This document shows positions 42,320-49,690 of a DNA stretch of 64,000 nucleotides, piece after piece; position 1 is the first letter of the stretch; the number at the start of each line of letters is the position of its first letter. Below the pieces are notes generated by a model. It worked only from the letters and a program-made list of their open reading frames with translations, was not told where the DNA came from and searched no databases. The DNA is from DATGLG01 sp035294245 (GTDB lineage: Bacteria; Pseudomonadota; Alphaproteobacteria; JACZXZ01). The DNA lies in the NCBI GenBank assembly GCA_035294245.1, contig DATGLG010000041.1:62001-126000 (forward strand), in the 5' to 3' direction. A program made the position numbers and the translations under genes.

Positions 42320-42346
42320 AACCGTGGGTCGCGCTCGTTTATTCCC
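42320..42346 (-). promoter_or_regulatory. Autoregulated ECF promoter (sigma side)
   Basis: On the minus strand GGGAATAA (42346-42339), 14 bases, CGGTT (42324-42320), ending 26 bases before the sigma ATG. The same two boxes with the same spacing occur on the opposite strand at 42543-42569. Shared boxes in divergent promoters next to an ECF gene are the usual sign of the sigma factor's own recognition sequence. Confidence 0.7.
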
Positions 42347-42542
42347 GTCTGTCCACGATCGCGGACGGGCGCCGGATGAGGGGTCCCGTTTGCTCCAGGC
42401 ACTCTAGCACACCTCGTTGTGGAACCGATACGAGGCGGCGCCGATTGGGCAGGTCGCGAAGCACGATATCCTCGGGCGCGTGCGACGCCCCGTCCCCGTG
42501 CTCGTCGCGACGATCCTCATGGGCGCGAATGCCGCCTCCTCC

Positions 42543-42569
42543 GGGAATAAGAACCTCCAGGCCGCGGTT
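42543..42569 (+). promoter_or_regulatory. ECF promoter of phosphoesterase-cupredoxin operon
   Basis: GGGAATAA (42543-42550), 14 bases, CGGTT (42565-42569), 55 bases before the phosphoesterase ATG. Identical boxes and spacing to the sigma-side promoter. The remaining part of the 331-bp gap (42294-42624) shows no convincing gene. Confidence 0.7.
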
Positions 42570-42624
42570 GAGCATGTAACGGCGCCTGTCGCTGGCGCCA
42601 TCCACCGCATCCAAGGAGGGAAAC

Positions 42625-43596
42625 ATGGGCGGCATCGATGAAACCCGTGGACGGGCGCGAGCCGGTCTCAGCCGTCGCGGCTTGCTGAAATGCATGACTT
42701 GGGCCGGAACCGGCGTCGTCTGGGGCTTGAGCGGCGGGGTGCCGCGCACGCTGGGGTTGATCGGCGACGCGGCCGCTGCTGAGGCGGCTAAGGGCCAATT
42801 CACGTTCGTGCAGATCAGCGACAGCCATATTGGCTTCCATCAGGAGCCGAACCCGAATCCCGCGGCGACTCTTGGCGAGGCAATTGCGAAGATCAAGGCG
42901 ATGCCCCACCAGCCCGCCTTCCTGATCCACACCGGCGACATCAGCCATCTGTCCAAGGAAGAGCAATGGGATATCGCGGACCAGGTCATCAAAGGCGCGA
43001 ATAAGGAGGTGTTCTATATTCCCGGGGAGCACGACGTCGCCGACGTCGACAACGGGAAGGCCTACCTCGCGCGCTACGGCAAGAATACGAAAGGCCAGGG
43101 CTGGTACAGCTTCGACATGGCCGGGGTGCATTTCATCGGCCTGGTGAACGTGTTCAACTTCCACCCGGGCTTCAAGTCCGCCGGCCTCGCCACGCTCGGC
43201 AACGAGCAGCTCGAATGGCTGGAAAAGGACGTTGCCCATCTCTCGGCGAGCACGCCGATCGTCGTCATGGCGCATTTGCCCTTGTGGACGATCTACGAGC
43301 AATGGGGGTGGGGCACGGCCGATGCCGGCCAGGCGCTCTCCTATCTGAAGCGCTTCGGCTCGGTGACGGTGCTCAACGGGCACATTCACCAAATCATCCA
43401 GAAGGTCGAGGGCAATATCACCTTCCACACGGCGATGGGCACGGCTTACCCGCAGCCGGCTCCGGGTGCCGCCCCGGCGCCAGGGCCGATGAAGGTGCCG
43501 GCCGACCAGCTGCACAAGTACATCGGCGTCCGCACGGTCGATTACGTTCGCAGCAGCGGCGCACCCGCGCTGATGGATAGCCCGCTTGCGGGCTGA
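42625..43596 (+). CDS. Tat-exported calcineurin-like metallophosphoesterase
   Basis: 323-aa exported hydrolase. The N-terminus carries a twin-arginine signal (LSRRGLLKCM followed by a hydrophobic stretch, residues about 15-50). The metallophosphoesterase motifs follow in order: QISDSHIGFH (Asp-x-His), LIHTGDISH (Gly-Asp), IPGEHDVAD (Gly-Glu-His-Asp, in place of the usual Gly-Asn-His-Asp), VVMAHLPLW and VLNGHIHQ. The Asn-to-Glu change in motif 3 is unusual. AAGGAGGG precedes the ATG. It lies 11 bp before a cupredoxin gene in an ECF-controlled unit. Confidence 0.88.
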   Translation: MGGIDETRGRARAGLSRRGLLKCMTWAGTGVVWGLSGGVPRTLGLIGDAAAAEAAKGQFTFVQISDSHIGFHQEPNPNPAATLGEAIAKIKAMPHQPAFLIHTGDISHLSKEEQWDIADQVIKGANKEVFYIPGEHDVADVDNGKAYLARYGKNTKGQGWYSFDMAGVHFIGLVNVFNFHPGFKSAGLATLGNEQLEWLEKDVAHLSASTPIVVMAHLPLWTIYEQWGWGTADAGQALSYLKRFGSVTVLNGHIHQIIQKVEGNITFHTAMGTAYPQPAPGAAPAPGPMKVPADQLHKYIGVRTVDYVRSSGAPALMDSPLAG

Positions 43597-43607
43597 AAGG
43601 GCACACG

Positions 43608-43973
43608 ATGATGACAAAGGCCAATCTGCGATCACGGCGCATGCTCATTGTGCTTGGCGCGGCGGCGGTCGCGTTCGCAATCGCTGCCGCGTCACCCGCA
43701 ATCGATGCCTCGGCACAGGCCGGCAAGACCGCCGAGATCGATATCAAGAACTTCCATTTCGCCCCGGAGACTCTGTCGATCGCGGCCGGCACGACGGTGA
43801 CCTGGGTGAACGCCGACGAATCGCCTCACACGATCGCCGAAGCCAATGGCGCCTTCCGCTCTGCGGGGCTCGACACGAACGACAAGTTCTCTCACACATT
43901 CACGCAACCGGGAGAATTCACCTACATCTGCACCATTCATCCGCAGATGGTTGGCAAGATCATCGTCAAGTAG
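43608..43973 (+). CDS. Secreted cupredoxin (amicyanin/pseudoazurin-like)
   Basis: 121-aa periplasmic blue copper protein. A signal peptide (RRMLIVLGAAAVAFAIAAAS, cleavage near ASAQAG) precedes a single cupredoxin domain. Type I copper ligands are His in DESPHTIAEA, Cys in FTYICTIHP, His in the same segment, and Met in PQMVGKIIVK. The short ligand loop (C-x2-H-x2-M) is of the amicyanin type. It shares an operon with the phosphoesterase. Electron-transfer partner unknown. Confidence 0.9.
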   Translation: MMTKANLRSRRMLIVLGAAAVAFAIAAASPAIDASAQAGKTAEIDIKNFHFAPETLSIAAGTTVTWVNADESPHTIAEANGAFRSAGLDTNDKFSHTFTQPGEFTYICTIHPQMVGKIIVK

Positions 43974-44093
43974 GCAGGGCGGCCGGAATGGCGGCGCCTC
44001 TCAATGTCGCCGCCGGACTGGTCGGACGACGACTAGCCACATCGCCCGGAGATGAGGCCCCCCGGCCGGGTGTCAGCCGTGCCCGGCCGGCCA

Positions 44094-44133
44094 GGCGGAG
44101 CCTTCGCCCCCGCGAGGGCTCCGCCGCTTTTGG
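44094..44133 (+). terminator. Terminator after cupredoxin gene
   Basis: GGCGGAGCC (44094-44102) pairs perfectly with GGCTCCGCC (44117-44125) around a 14-base loop, followed by GCTTTT. Positioned after the phosphoesterase-cupredoxin operon and before the convergent cupin gene. Best intrinsic-type terminator in the window. Confidence 0.6.
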
Positions 44134-44135
44134 AG

Positions 44136-44582
44136 CTAACTCTGGCCGGGCTGCCAGTTTGGCGATGCCAACTCGAAGGTCGCAAAGGTGAAAGCCGGCG
44201 ACACGGTGCAGCCGACAAGCGCGTAGGCCCCAAGGGGCTCGGCGCTCTGCCAGGCGTGGGGCGGGACCACGAGTTGCGGCCGCTCGCCCGCGTGAATGTT
44301 CTTGCCAAGGCGGTGGGAGTCGACGTGGCACCCGTCTTCCGAGAGGTGGAGCGCGAGCGCATCGCCGGCGTAATGGTGCCAGATCTCGACGGCATCGATG
44401 CGGTGCCAATGGGAGCGCTCGCCGGCTCGGAGCAGGTAATAGATGGCGGTGACGGCCCCACGGCCCCCGACGGCCGGATGATCACGGTAGACCTCACGAT
44501 AGTGGCCGCCCTCGGGATGTGGCGTGAGATCGAGCACCGCGATCAGCGCCTCCGCCTCGCTTGCCGTCGCCAAGGGGATCAC
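44136..44582 (-). CDS. Cupin, DUF985 family
   Basis: 148-aa cupin of the DUF985 type. It has LDLTPHPEGGHYREVYRD near residue 18, the cupin motif AGERSHWHRIDAVEIWHHYAG near 52, and PPHAWQSAEP near 103. The GTG start overlaps the stop of the GST gene (GTGA), so the pair is translationally coupled and the longer frame from 44663 is rejected. The enzymatic role of DUF985 cupins is not settled. Confidence 0.87.
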   Translation of the reverse strand: MIPLATASEAEALIAVLDLTPHPEGGHYREVYRDHPAVGGRGAVTAIYYLLRAGERSHWHRIDAVEIWHHYAGDALALHLSEDGCHVDSHRLGKNIHAGERPQLVVPPHAWQSAEPLGAYALVGCTVSPAFTFATFELASPNWQPGQS

Positions 44583-45181
44583 TCCCTGGGCACGGTATGT
44601 CGCATCGACGGCCGCTCGGCGAAGGCTGCATACCACGCCGCGAGATGCGGCCTCGTCGCGCACCAGTCATCCGCGGCGAAGCGGAAGTCGAGATAACCGC
44701 AGGCACAGCCGGCGGCGATCTGGCCGATGGTCACGGCGCCGTTCCAGCCGGCAACCTCTCGCTCCAAGGCGTCGAGGCCGCGTTTCATCGCGGCGGCCTG
44801 GCGCGCGATCCAGCCTGGCGACTGCTCGCTCGCAGGGCGGCGGGACTCGATGCGCCGCAGCACGGCGGCGTCGAGAATGCCGTCACCGAGCGCCTGAAGC
44901 CGCAAGGCTCGCCAGCGCGCTGGCCCGGCGGCGGGAAACAGCCTCTCCCCGGCATGCAGGCTGTCGAGATATTCGCAGATCACCGGCGAATCGAAGAGCG
45001 CGGTGCCGTCATCGAGGATGAGGGTCGGAACCTTGCCGATCGGATTGTCATCGGCGATATCCGTATCCGGCGACCACACGAAGGTTGGCACGCGCTCGAT
45101 CCGCGGCTCCAGCCCTGTCTCGTGAGCGACCACCATGACCTTGCGAACGTAGGGAGAGCTGGCGGAATGGCGGAGCCTCAT
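44579..45181 (-). CDS. Glutathione S-transferase family protein
   Basis: 200-aa GST. The N-terminal segment LRHSASSPYVRKVMVVAHET places the conserved Ser near residue 9. The cis-Pro is in PIGKVPTLIL and the glutathione-binding Glu-Ser region is in LFDSPVICEYLD. The C-terminal helical domain ends with CGYLDFRFAADDW. Coupled to a DUF985 cupin and close to gloB, another glutathione-dependent enzyme. Start 45181 fits the fold. Confidence 0.87.
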   Translation of the reverse strand: MRLRHSASSPYVRKVMVVAHETGLEPRIERVPTFVWSPDTDIADDNPIGKVPTLILDDGTALFDSPVICEYLDSLHAGERLFPAAGPARWRALRLQALGDGILDAAVLRRIESRRPASEQSPGWIARQAAAMKRGLDALEREVAGWNGAVTIGQIAAGCACGYLDFRFAADDWCATRPHLAAWYAAFAERPSMRHTVPRE

Positions 45182-45218
45182 GACGCACCTCCTGGCCCGG
45201 TCGCAGTTCTTTGGCGGC

Positions 45219-45989
45219 TTAGAAATGATCCTTCCGCCGCCGCACTTCGGCGAAGACGGCGACCGGATCGGCCCCCGCCAGCCCGAGATTCTCGGCGAGG
45301 CTCCGCTCATCCGCGCGCAGGAATGGATTGGTCGCGCGCTCCTCCCCTATCGTGGAGGGGATAGTGGGCTGCCCCCGGGACCGCGCCGCGTCGACCGCGG
45401 CCGCGCGGCGGCGCAGGGCGTCATTGGCGGGCTCGACCGTGAGCGCGAAACGGGCATTGGCCTGGGTGTATTCGTGGCCGCAATAGACACGCGTCTCCGG
45501 CGGGAGCATGCGCAGCCTGCCGAGCGAGGTCCACATCTGCTGCGGCGTGCCCTCGAAGAGGCGGCCGCAGCCCATGGCGAACAGCGTGTCGCCGCAGAAG
45601 AGCGCCCTGCTCGCCGCGAACCAGAAGGCGATATGGCCGCGCGTGTGGCCGGGAATGAAAATCACCTCCGCCTCCGCCTCGCCGAGGCGGTAGCGCTCGC
45701 CGTCGTCGAGGGCCACGTCGATCTCGGGAATGCGCGCGCGGTCGGGCTTGGGCCCGACGACGATGGCGCCCGTCTTGGCCTTGAGCGCGCGATTGCCGCC
45801 GGTATGGTCGGGGTGGTGATGGGTGTTGAGGATATAGGTGAGCCGCCAGCCGCGCCGGTCGAGGGCGCGGAGCACCGGCTCCGCCTCCGACGGGTCGACG
45901 ACGCCGGTCGCCTCCGTGGCGGGGTCGCGGAGCAGATAGGCGTAATTGTCCTTGAGACAGGGAACGAGATCGATCTCGAGCGCAGGCAT
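45219..45989 (-). CDS. gloB: Hydroxyacylglutathione hydrolase (glyoxalase II)
   Basis: 256-aa metallo-beta-lactamase-fold enzyme hydrolysing S-D-lactoylglutathione to lactate and glutathione, the second step of methylglyoxal detoxification. The binuclear metal motif is NTHHHPDHTGGN near residue 58. Further ligands are in IPGHTRGHIAFW, LFCGDTLFAMGCGRLFEGT and VYCGHEYTQANARFAL. The C-terminal NPFLRADE is typical. A divergent methyltransferase gene lies upstream. Confidence 0.96.
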   Translation of the reverse strand: MPALEIDLVPCLKDNYAYLLRDPATEATGVVDPSEAEPVLRALDRRGWRLTYILNTHHHPDHTGGNRALKAKTGAIVVGPKPDRARIPEIDVALDDGERYRLGEAEAEVIFIPGHTRGHIAFWFAASRALFCGDTLFAMGCGRLFEGTPQQMWTSLGRLRMLPPETRVYCGHEYTQANARFALTVEPANDALRRRAAAVDAARSRGQPTIPSTIGEERATNPFLRADERSLAENLGLAGADPVAVFAEVRRRKDHF

Positions 45990-46104
45990 GGCGAGGCGGC
46001 CGATTCCGGGAAGGTTGAGGGTGTCGTGGCGGCGAGCCTAGCATAAGGCGTGCCGCCTGCCATCCCCGCCCTGGGCCCACGGCGCGCTGTGCTATTCTGA
46101 CACC

Positions 46105-46830
46105 ATGACGAGCGATGTCGTCGACTTGAGCCAGTTCTACGGTTCCAGCCAGGGCCAAATGGCGCGCCGCCTGATCCGCCGTCGCCTGCGGCGCTTGTGG
46201 CCGAGCATGAAGGGCCAGCGGCTGCTGGGCCTCGGCTACGCCACGCCGTATCTCCGCCTCTACCGCGAGGAGGCGGAGCGCGTCATCGCCATCATGCCCG
46301 CGGCACAGGGTGTTATCCGCTGGCCCGAGGAGGAGCCCAGTCTCGTCGCCCTCGCCGATGAGGCGGAGCTCCCGCTCCCCAATCTCCAGATCGACCGTGT
46401 GCTCCTCGTCCACGCCCTTGAGCACACGGAGCAGCTTAGGCCCATGCTGCGCGAGATCTGGCGGGTGATGACCGATGGCGGCCGGCTCCTGGTCGTGGTC
46501 CCCAACCGGCGCGGCATCTGGGCGCGGCTCGACCGCACCCCGTTCGGGCAGGGCCTGCCCTATACCGTGGGGCAGCTCTCGCGGCTTCTGCGCGAAAATA
46601 TGTTCACACCGATGCAGTCCGCGGCAGCCCTGCTCATGCCGCCCACCGAGAGTCGCTTCCTGCTCGCCTGGGCGCCGGCCTGGGAAGAGCTCGGCGAGCG
46701 CTGGTTGCAGACTTTCGCGGGCGTGGTGATGATCGAGGCCGCCAAGCAGATCTACGCTGGGGCCTTGGCCCGCAACGAGCGCCGGCGGCGCACTTATATC
46801 GCCTTACCGGGCACGCCCGCGCCGGCCTGA
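46105..46830 (+). CDS. SAM-dependent methyltransferase domain protein
   Basis: 241-aa class I methyltransferase-like protein of the type found next to gloB in alphaproteobacteria. QRLLGLGYATPYLRLY near residue 37 stands in for the SAM loop but is atypical. LLVHALEHTEQLRPMLREIW and GGRLLVVVPNRRGIWAR match the methyltransferase core. A TATTCT lies seven bases before the ATG, so the mRNA may be leaderless. Its 3' end overlaps that of metW (convergent) by 37 bp. Substrate unknown. Confidence 0.8.
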   Translation: MTSDVVDLSQFYGSSQGQMARRLIRRRLRRLWPSMKGQRLLGLGYATPYLRLYREEAERVIAIMPAAQGVIRWPEEEPSLVALADEAELPLPNLQIDRVLLVHALEHTEQLRPMLREIWRVMTDGGRLLVVVPNRRGIWARLDRTPFGQGLPYTVGQLSRLLRENMFTPMQSAAALLMPPTESRFLLAWAPAWEELGERWLQTFAGVVMIEAAKQIYAGALARNERRRRTYIALPGTPAPA

Positions 46831-47462
46831 TCCTTGGCGAGGAGAAAGATGGCCTGCTCATCGAGAAGATTGGCGAGCGGGCGCGGCGCCTTGGAGCGGC
46901 GGATTCGGCCGCGCCGATCGATCGAGATCGAGCGCAGCACGCGTATGCCAAGCTCGTCGCATAGGCCGATGAAATCCGCGATCGTGCAGGGATGGATATT
47001 GGGCGTGTCGTGCCAGCGATGGCGAAACGCCTCGGGCATCGCCATGTGTCCGCGCACGAGGAGATGCCAGCGCATGCGCCAATAGCCGAAATTCGGGATC
47101 GACACGATGGCGTTGCGGCCGATGCGGACGAGGGCGAGGAGAACGCCTTTCGGATCGCGCGTCGCCTGGAGCGTCTGGCTCAGCACCGCGTAATCGAACG
47201 AGCGGGCGGGATAATCGGAGAGATCGGTATCCGCGTCGCCCTGGATTACCGGCAGGCCGTGGCTGACACAGGCGTTCACGCCGGCCTGGCTGAGCTCGAT
47301 GCCGCGGCCATCGACGCCCTTCGCATGCACCAGGTGCTCGAGGAGCGCGCCGTCGCCGCAGCCGATGTCGAGCACGCGCGTCCGCGGCTCGACCATATCG
47401 GCGATGATCTGGAGGTCGAGGCGCAGATTGACCGTGCGGCGGGCGGGCCGCGTCATCTCCAT
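46794..47462 (-). CDS. metW: Methionine biosynthesis protein MetW
   Basis: 222-aa methyltransferase-like protein that works with MetX in methionine synthesis. The SAM motif is VLDIGCGDGALLEHLVHAKG near residue 32, with GRGIELSQAGVNACVSHGL and later SIPNFGYWRMRWHLLVRG and FRHRWHDTPNIHPCTIADF, all MetW hallmarks. It starts 7 bp after the metX stop. Convergent overlap with the methyltransferase gene at its 3' end. Confidence 0.94.
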   Translation of the reverse strand: MEMTRPARRTVNLRLDLQIIADMVEPRTRVLDIGCGDGALLEHLVHAKGVDGRGIELSQAGVNACVSHGLPVIQGDADTDLSDYPARSFDYAVLSQTLQATRDPKGVLLALVRIGRNAIVSIPNFGYWRMRWHLLVRGHMAMPEAFRHRWHDTPNIHPCTIADFIGLCDELGIRVLRSISIDRRGRIRRSKAPRPLANLLDEQAIFLLAKDQAGAGVPGKAI

Positions 47463-47469
47463 GGCCGGC

Positions 47470-48639
47470 TCACCTCTTGCCCAGCCCGATCTGCTCCGCC
47501 GCACCGGCGAGGAACCCGGAGAGCGTCGCGAAGAATTCGGGCTCGTCGAGGAGAAAAGCGTCGTGCCCCTTGTCGGACTTGATCTCAACGAAGCTGACAT
47601 TCGCCGCGACGGAGTTGAGCGCGCGCACGATCTCCCGGCTTTCCGATGTGGGGAAGAGCCAGTCGCTGGTGAAGGAGATCACGCAGAAGCGCACCGGCGT
47701 GCCCGCGAAGGCATTGGCAAGGGCGCCGCCATGCTCCATCGCCAGATCGAAGTAGTCCATCGCCCGCGTGATGTACAAATAGGAATTCGCGTCGAAACGG
47801 TCGACGAAGGTGCTGCCCTGGTGGCGAAGATAGCTCTCCACCTGGAAATCCGCATCGAAGCCGTAGGTGATGCTGAGGCGGTCCTGCAGATTGCGCCCGA
47901 ATTTGCGGTGGAGGGCCGCTTCCGAGAGATAGGTGATATGCGCGGCCATGCGCGCGACCGCGAGGCCGCGTCGCGGCACCTTGCCGTGGCGCAGATAATC
48001 GCCGCCGCACCAGTCGGGATCGGCCATGATCGCCTGGCGGCCGACCTCGTGAAAGGCGATGTTCTGGGCGGAATGGCGCGCCGCCGTCGCGATCGGCACC
48101 GCCGTCACTACCCGCTCGGGATAGCTTGCCGCCCATTGCAGCACCTGCATCCCACCCATGGAGCCGCCGATCACGCAAAACAGCCTCTCGATCCCGAGAT
48201 GATCGATCAGCAGCTTCTGCGCGCGGACCATGTCGCCGATGGTGATGACGGGGAAGGACAGCCCCCAGGGCTCACCGGTCGCGGGATTGATCTCCTTGGG
48301 CCCCGTCGTGCCCATGCAGCCGCCGACCACGTTCACGCAGATGACGAAATAGCGGCTGGTGTCGATGGGAAGGCCGGGCGCAATCATCAGATTCCACCAG
48401 CCCTCGCGGCCTGTCACCGGATTGATGCCCGCCGCATACTGATCGCCCGATAAGGCGTGACAGACGAGGATGGCGTTGGATTTATCGGCGTTGAGCTTGC
48501 CATAGGTCTGATAGGCGAGGGTGAAGGGCCCGAGTTCGGCCCCGGAATCGAGCTTGAGCGGCACCCGATCGCCGAAGCGAACCTCAGCGCCTGCGCCTGC
48601 TGCATCGCTGCCATTCGTCAGGAATTGCGTGACGGCCAT
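47470..48639 (-). CDS. metX: Homoserine O-acetyltransferase
   Basis: 389-aa alpha/beta-hydrolase-fold acyltransferase that activates homoserine for methionine synthesis. The nucleophile elbow is VIGGSMGGMQVLQWA near residue 155. ILVCHALSGDQYAAG, the oxyanion NVVGGCMGTTGP, the catalytic Asp in FTSDWLFP and His in SDKGHDAFLLD follow. Some MetX homologues use succinyl-CoA, and the acyl donor is not decided here. ATG 48639 preferred over GTG 48672. First gene of metXW. Confidence 0.95.
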   Translation of the reverse strand: MAVTQFLTNGSDAAGAGAEVRFGDRVPLKLDSGAELGPFTLAYQTYGKLNADKSNAILVCHALSGDQYAAGINPVTGREGWWNLMIAPGLPIDTSRYFVICVNVVGGCMGTTGPKEINPATGEPWGLSFPVITIGDMVRAQKLLIDHLGIERLFCVIGGSMGGMQVLQWAASYPERVVTAVPIATAARHSAQNIAFHEVGRQAIMADPDWCGGDYLRHGKVPRRGLAVARMAAHITYLSEAALHRKFGRNLQDRLSITYGFDADFQVESYLRHQGSTFVDRFDANSYLYITRAMDYFDLAMEHGGALANAFAGTPVRFCVISFTSDWLFPTSESREIVRALNSVAANVSFVEIKSDKGHDAFLLDEPEFFATLSGFLAGAAEQIGLGKR

Positions 48640-48696
48640 CGCCCGGATGTCCAGCCTCTTGCGGCGCCCCACGCGCCAAGGGGCATGCCCGCGGGA

Positions 48697-48725
48697 TAGC
48701 TAGGGACCGGGCCCGGGACTGTCAA
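48697..48725 (-). promoter_or_regulatory. Candidate metX promoter
   Basis: On the minus strand a perfect TTGACA (48725-48720), 17 bases and TAGCTA (48702-48697), a poor -10. The inferred transcript would start about 50 bases before metX ATG. I looked for SAM-II-type riboswitch sequence here and did not see it. Confidence 0.45.
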
Positions 48726-48757
48726 TGTTTTCTTTGATTTTGGGGGGGACAGCCAGT

Positions 48758-49687
48758 ATGACTATCCGGCCGCTCAGGACGCTCCGAAGGAACATGCAAC
48801 AAGCTATTCCCTCCCTCGAGGATCTCCGCCGCGAGATCGACGAGGTCGATGACGCCATCCATAAGCTCATCATGCGGCGGGCCGGTCTCGTCTCGCAGGT
48901 TGCCTATGTGAAGGGGATGCGGCGCGGCGGAAAATCGCCGCGCTTCCTTCGGCCGGCGCGCGAGGCGGCGGTGTTGCGGCGGCTCATGGCGCAGCATCGC
49001 GGGCCTTTCCCCAAGCCGGCATTGGTGCGTCTTTGGCGTGAGATCATCACAGCACCCTTCGCGCTCCAAGGCGATTTCTCGGTGGCTGTCTATGCCCCCA
49101 AGGAGGAGCCCGGCTACTGGGATCTGGCGCGTGATCATTACGGCGGCTCGGCACCCTTCACCGCGTTCCAGACCCCGGGCCACGTGATCGCCGCGCTCGT
49201 CGACGGCAACGCCATGGTCGGCGTGCTTCCCCTCATCCACGACGACGATTCCGACCCCTGGTGGCGCCTCTTGGCGAATGACGGCGAGCAGACGCCCGCG
49301 ATCATCGCGCGGCTGCCGATGGCGCCGAGCGTCAATGTGCGCGGCGAGCAGCTGGGAGCGCTGGCGGTCGCGCGCGTGGCCTTCGAGCCGACCGGCCGGG
49401 ATCATGCCTATCTCGCGATCGAGGCCGATGAGGAGATGAGCCGCGCCTCGCTGCGCTCACAGCTCACCAACGTCGACCTCGACGCGCGCGTCATCGCGAT
49501 GTGGCGGGCACCGGATGCGGCGCAGCAGCTCTATCTGCTCGAAGCGAGCCACTTCGTTTCGGAGAAGGATGGCCGTCTCGCCGCCCTGCTCGCCGCGGCA
49601 GGCAGCAAGATACGCCGCGTGTTCTTCCTTGGGGGCTATGCCACCCCTTTTGCTCCCGAGGAGCTGGTTCCAACGGCGGAGGGATGA
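48758..49687 (+). CDS. Chorismate mutase-domain protein with C-terminal extension
   Basis: About 309-aa protein. The AroQ-type chorismate mutase domain is near the N-terminus: LEDLRREIDEVDDAIHKLIM then RRAGLVSQVAYVKG, with KPALVRLWREIITAPFALQG closing it. The remaining about 200 residues (from SVAVYAPKEEPGYW) resemble a periplasmic-binding-like prephenate dehydratase fold in outline (ARDHYGGSAPF) but lack clear PDT catalytic motifs. Start is uncertain: 48758 has GGGGGG eight or so bases upstream; 48725 and 48794 are alternatives. Leads an aromatic operon with hisC and a TyrA-type gene. Confidence 0.82.
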   Translation: MTIRPLRTLRRNMQQAIPSLEDLRREIDEVDDAIHKLIMRRAGLVSQVAYVKGMRRGGKSPRFLRPAREAAVLRRLMAQHRGPFPKPALVRLWREIITAPFALQGDFSVAVYAPKEEPGYWDLARDHYGGSAPFTAFQTPGHVIAALVDGNAMVGVLPLIHDDDSDPWWRLLANDGEQTPAIIARLPMAPSVNVRGEQLGALAVARVAFEPTGRDHAYLAIEADEEMSRASLRSQLTNVDLDARVIAMWRAPDAAQQLYLLEASHFVSEKDGRLAALLAAAGSKIRRVFFLGGYATPFAPEELVPTAEG

Positions 49688-49690
49688 TTC

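Noticed and set aside
42294..42624. Small ORFs in the ECF/phosphoesterase gap (for example 42417-42641 plus, 42404-42610 minus)
   Set aside because: No motifs, no ribosome binding sites, and they overlap the mirrored promoters.
48640..48757. SAM-II/SAM-V riboswitch before metX
   Set aside because: Common in alphaproteobacteria, but the conserved riboswitch core sequences are not recognisable and the leader would be only about 50 bases.
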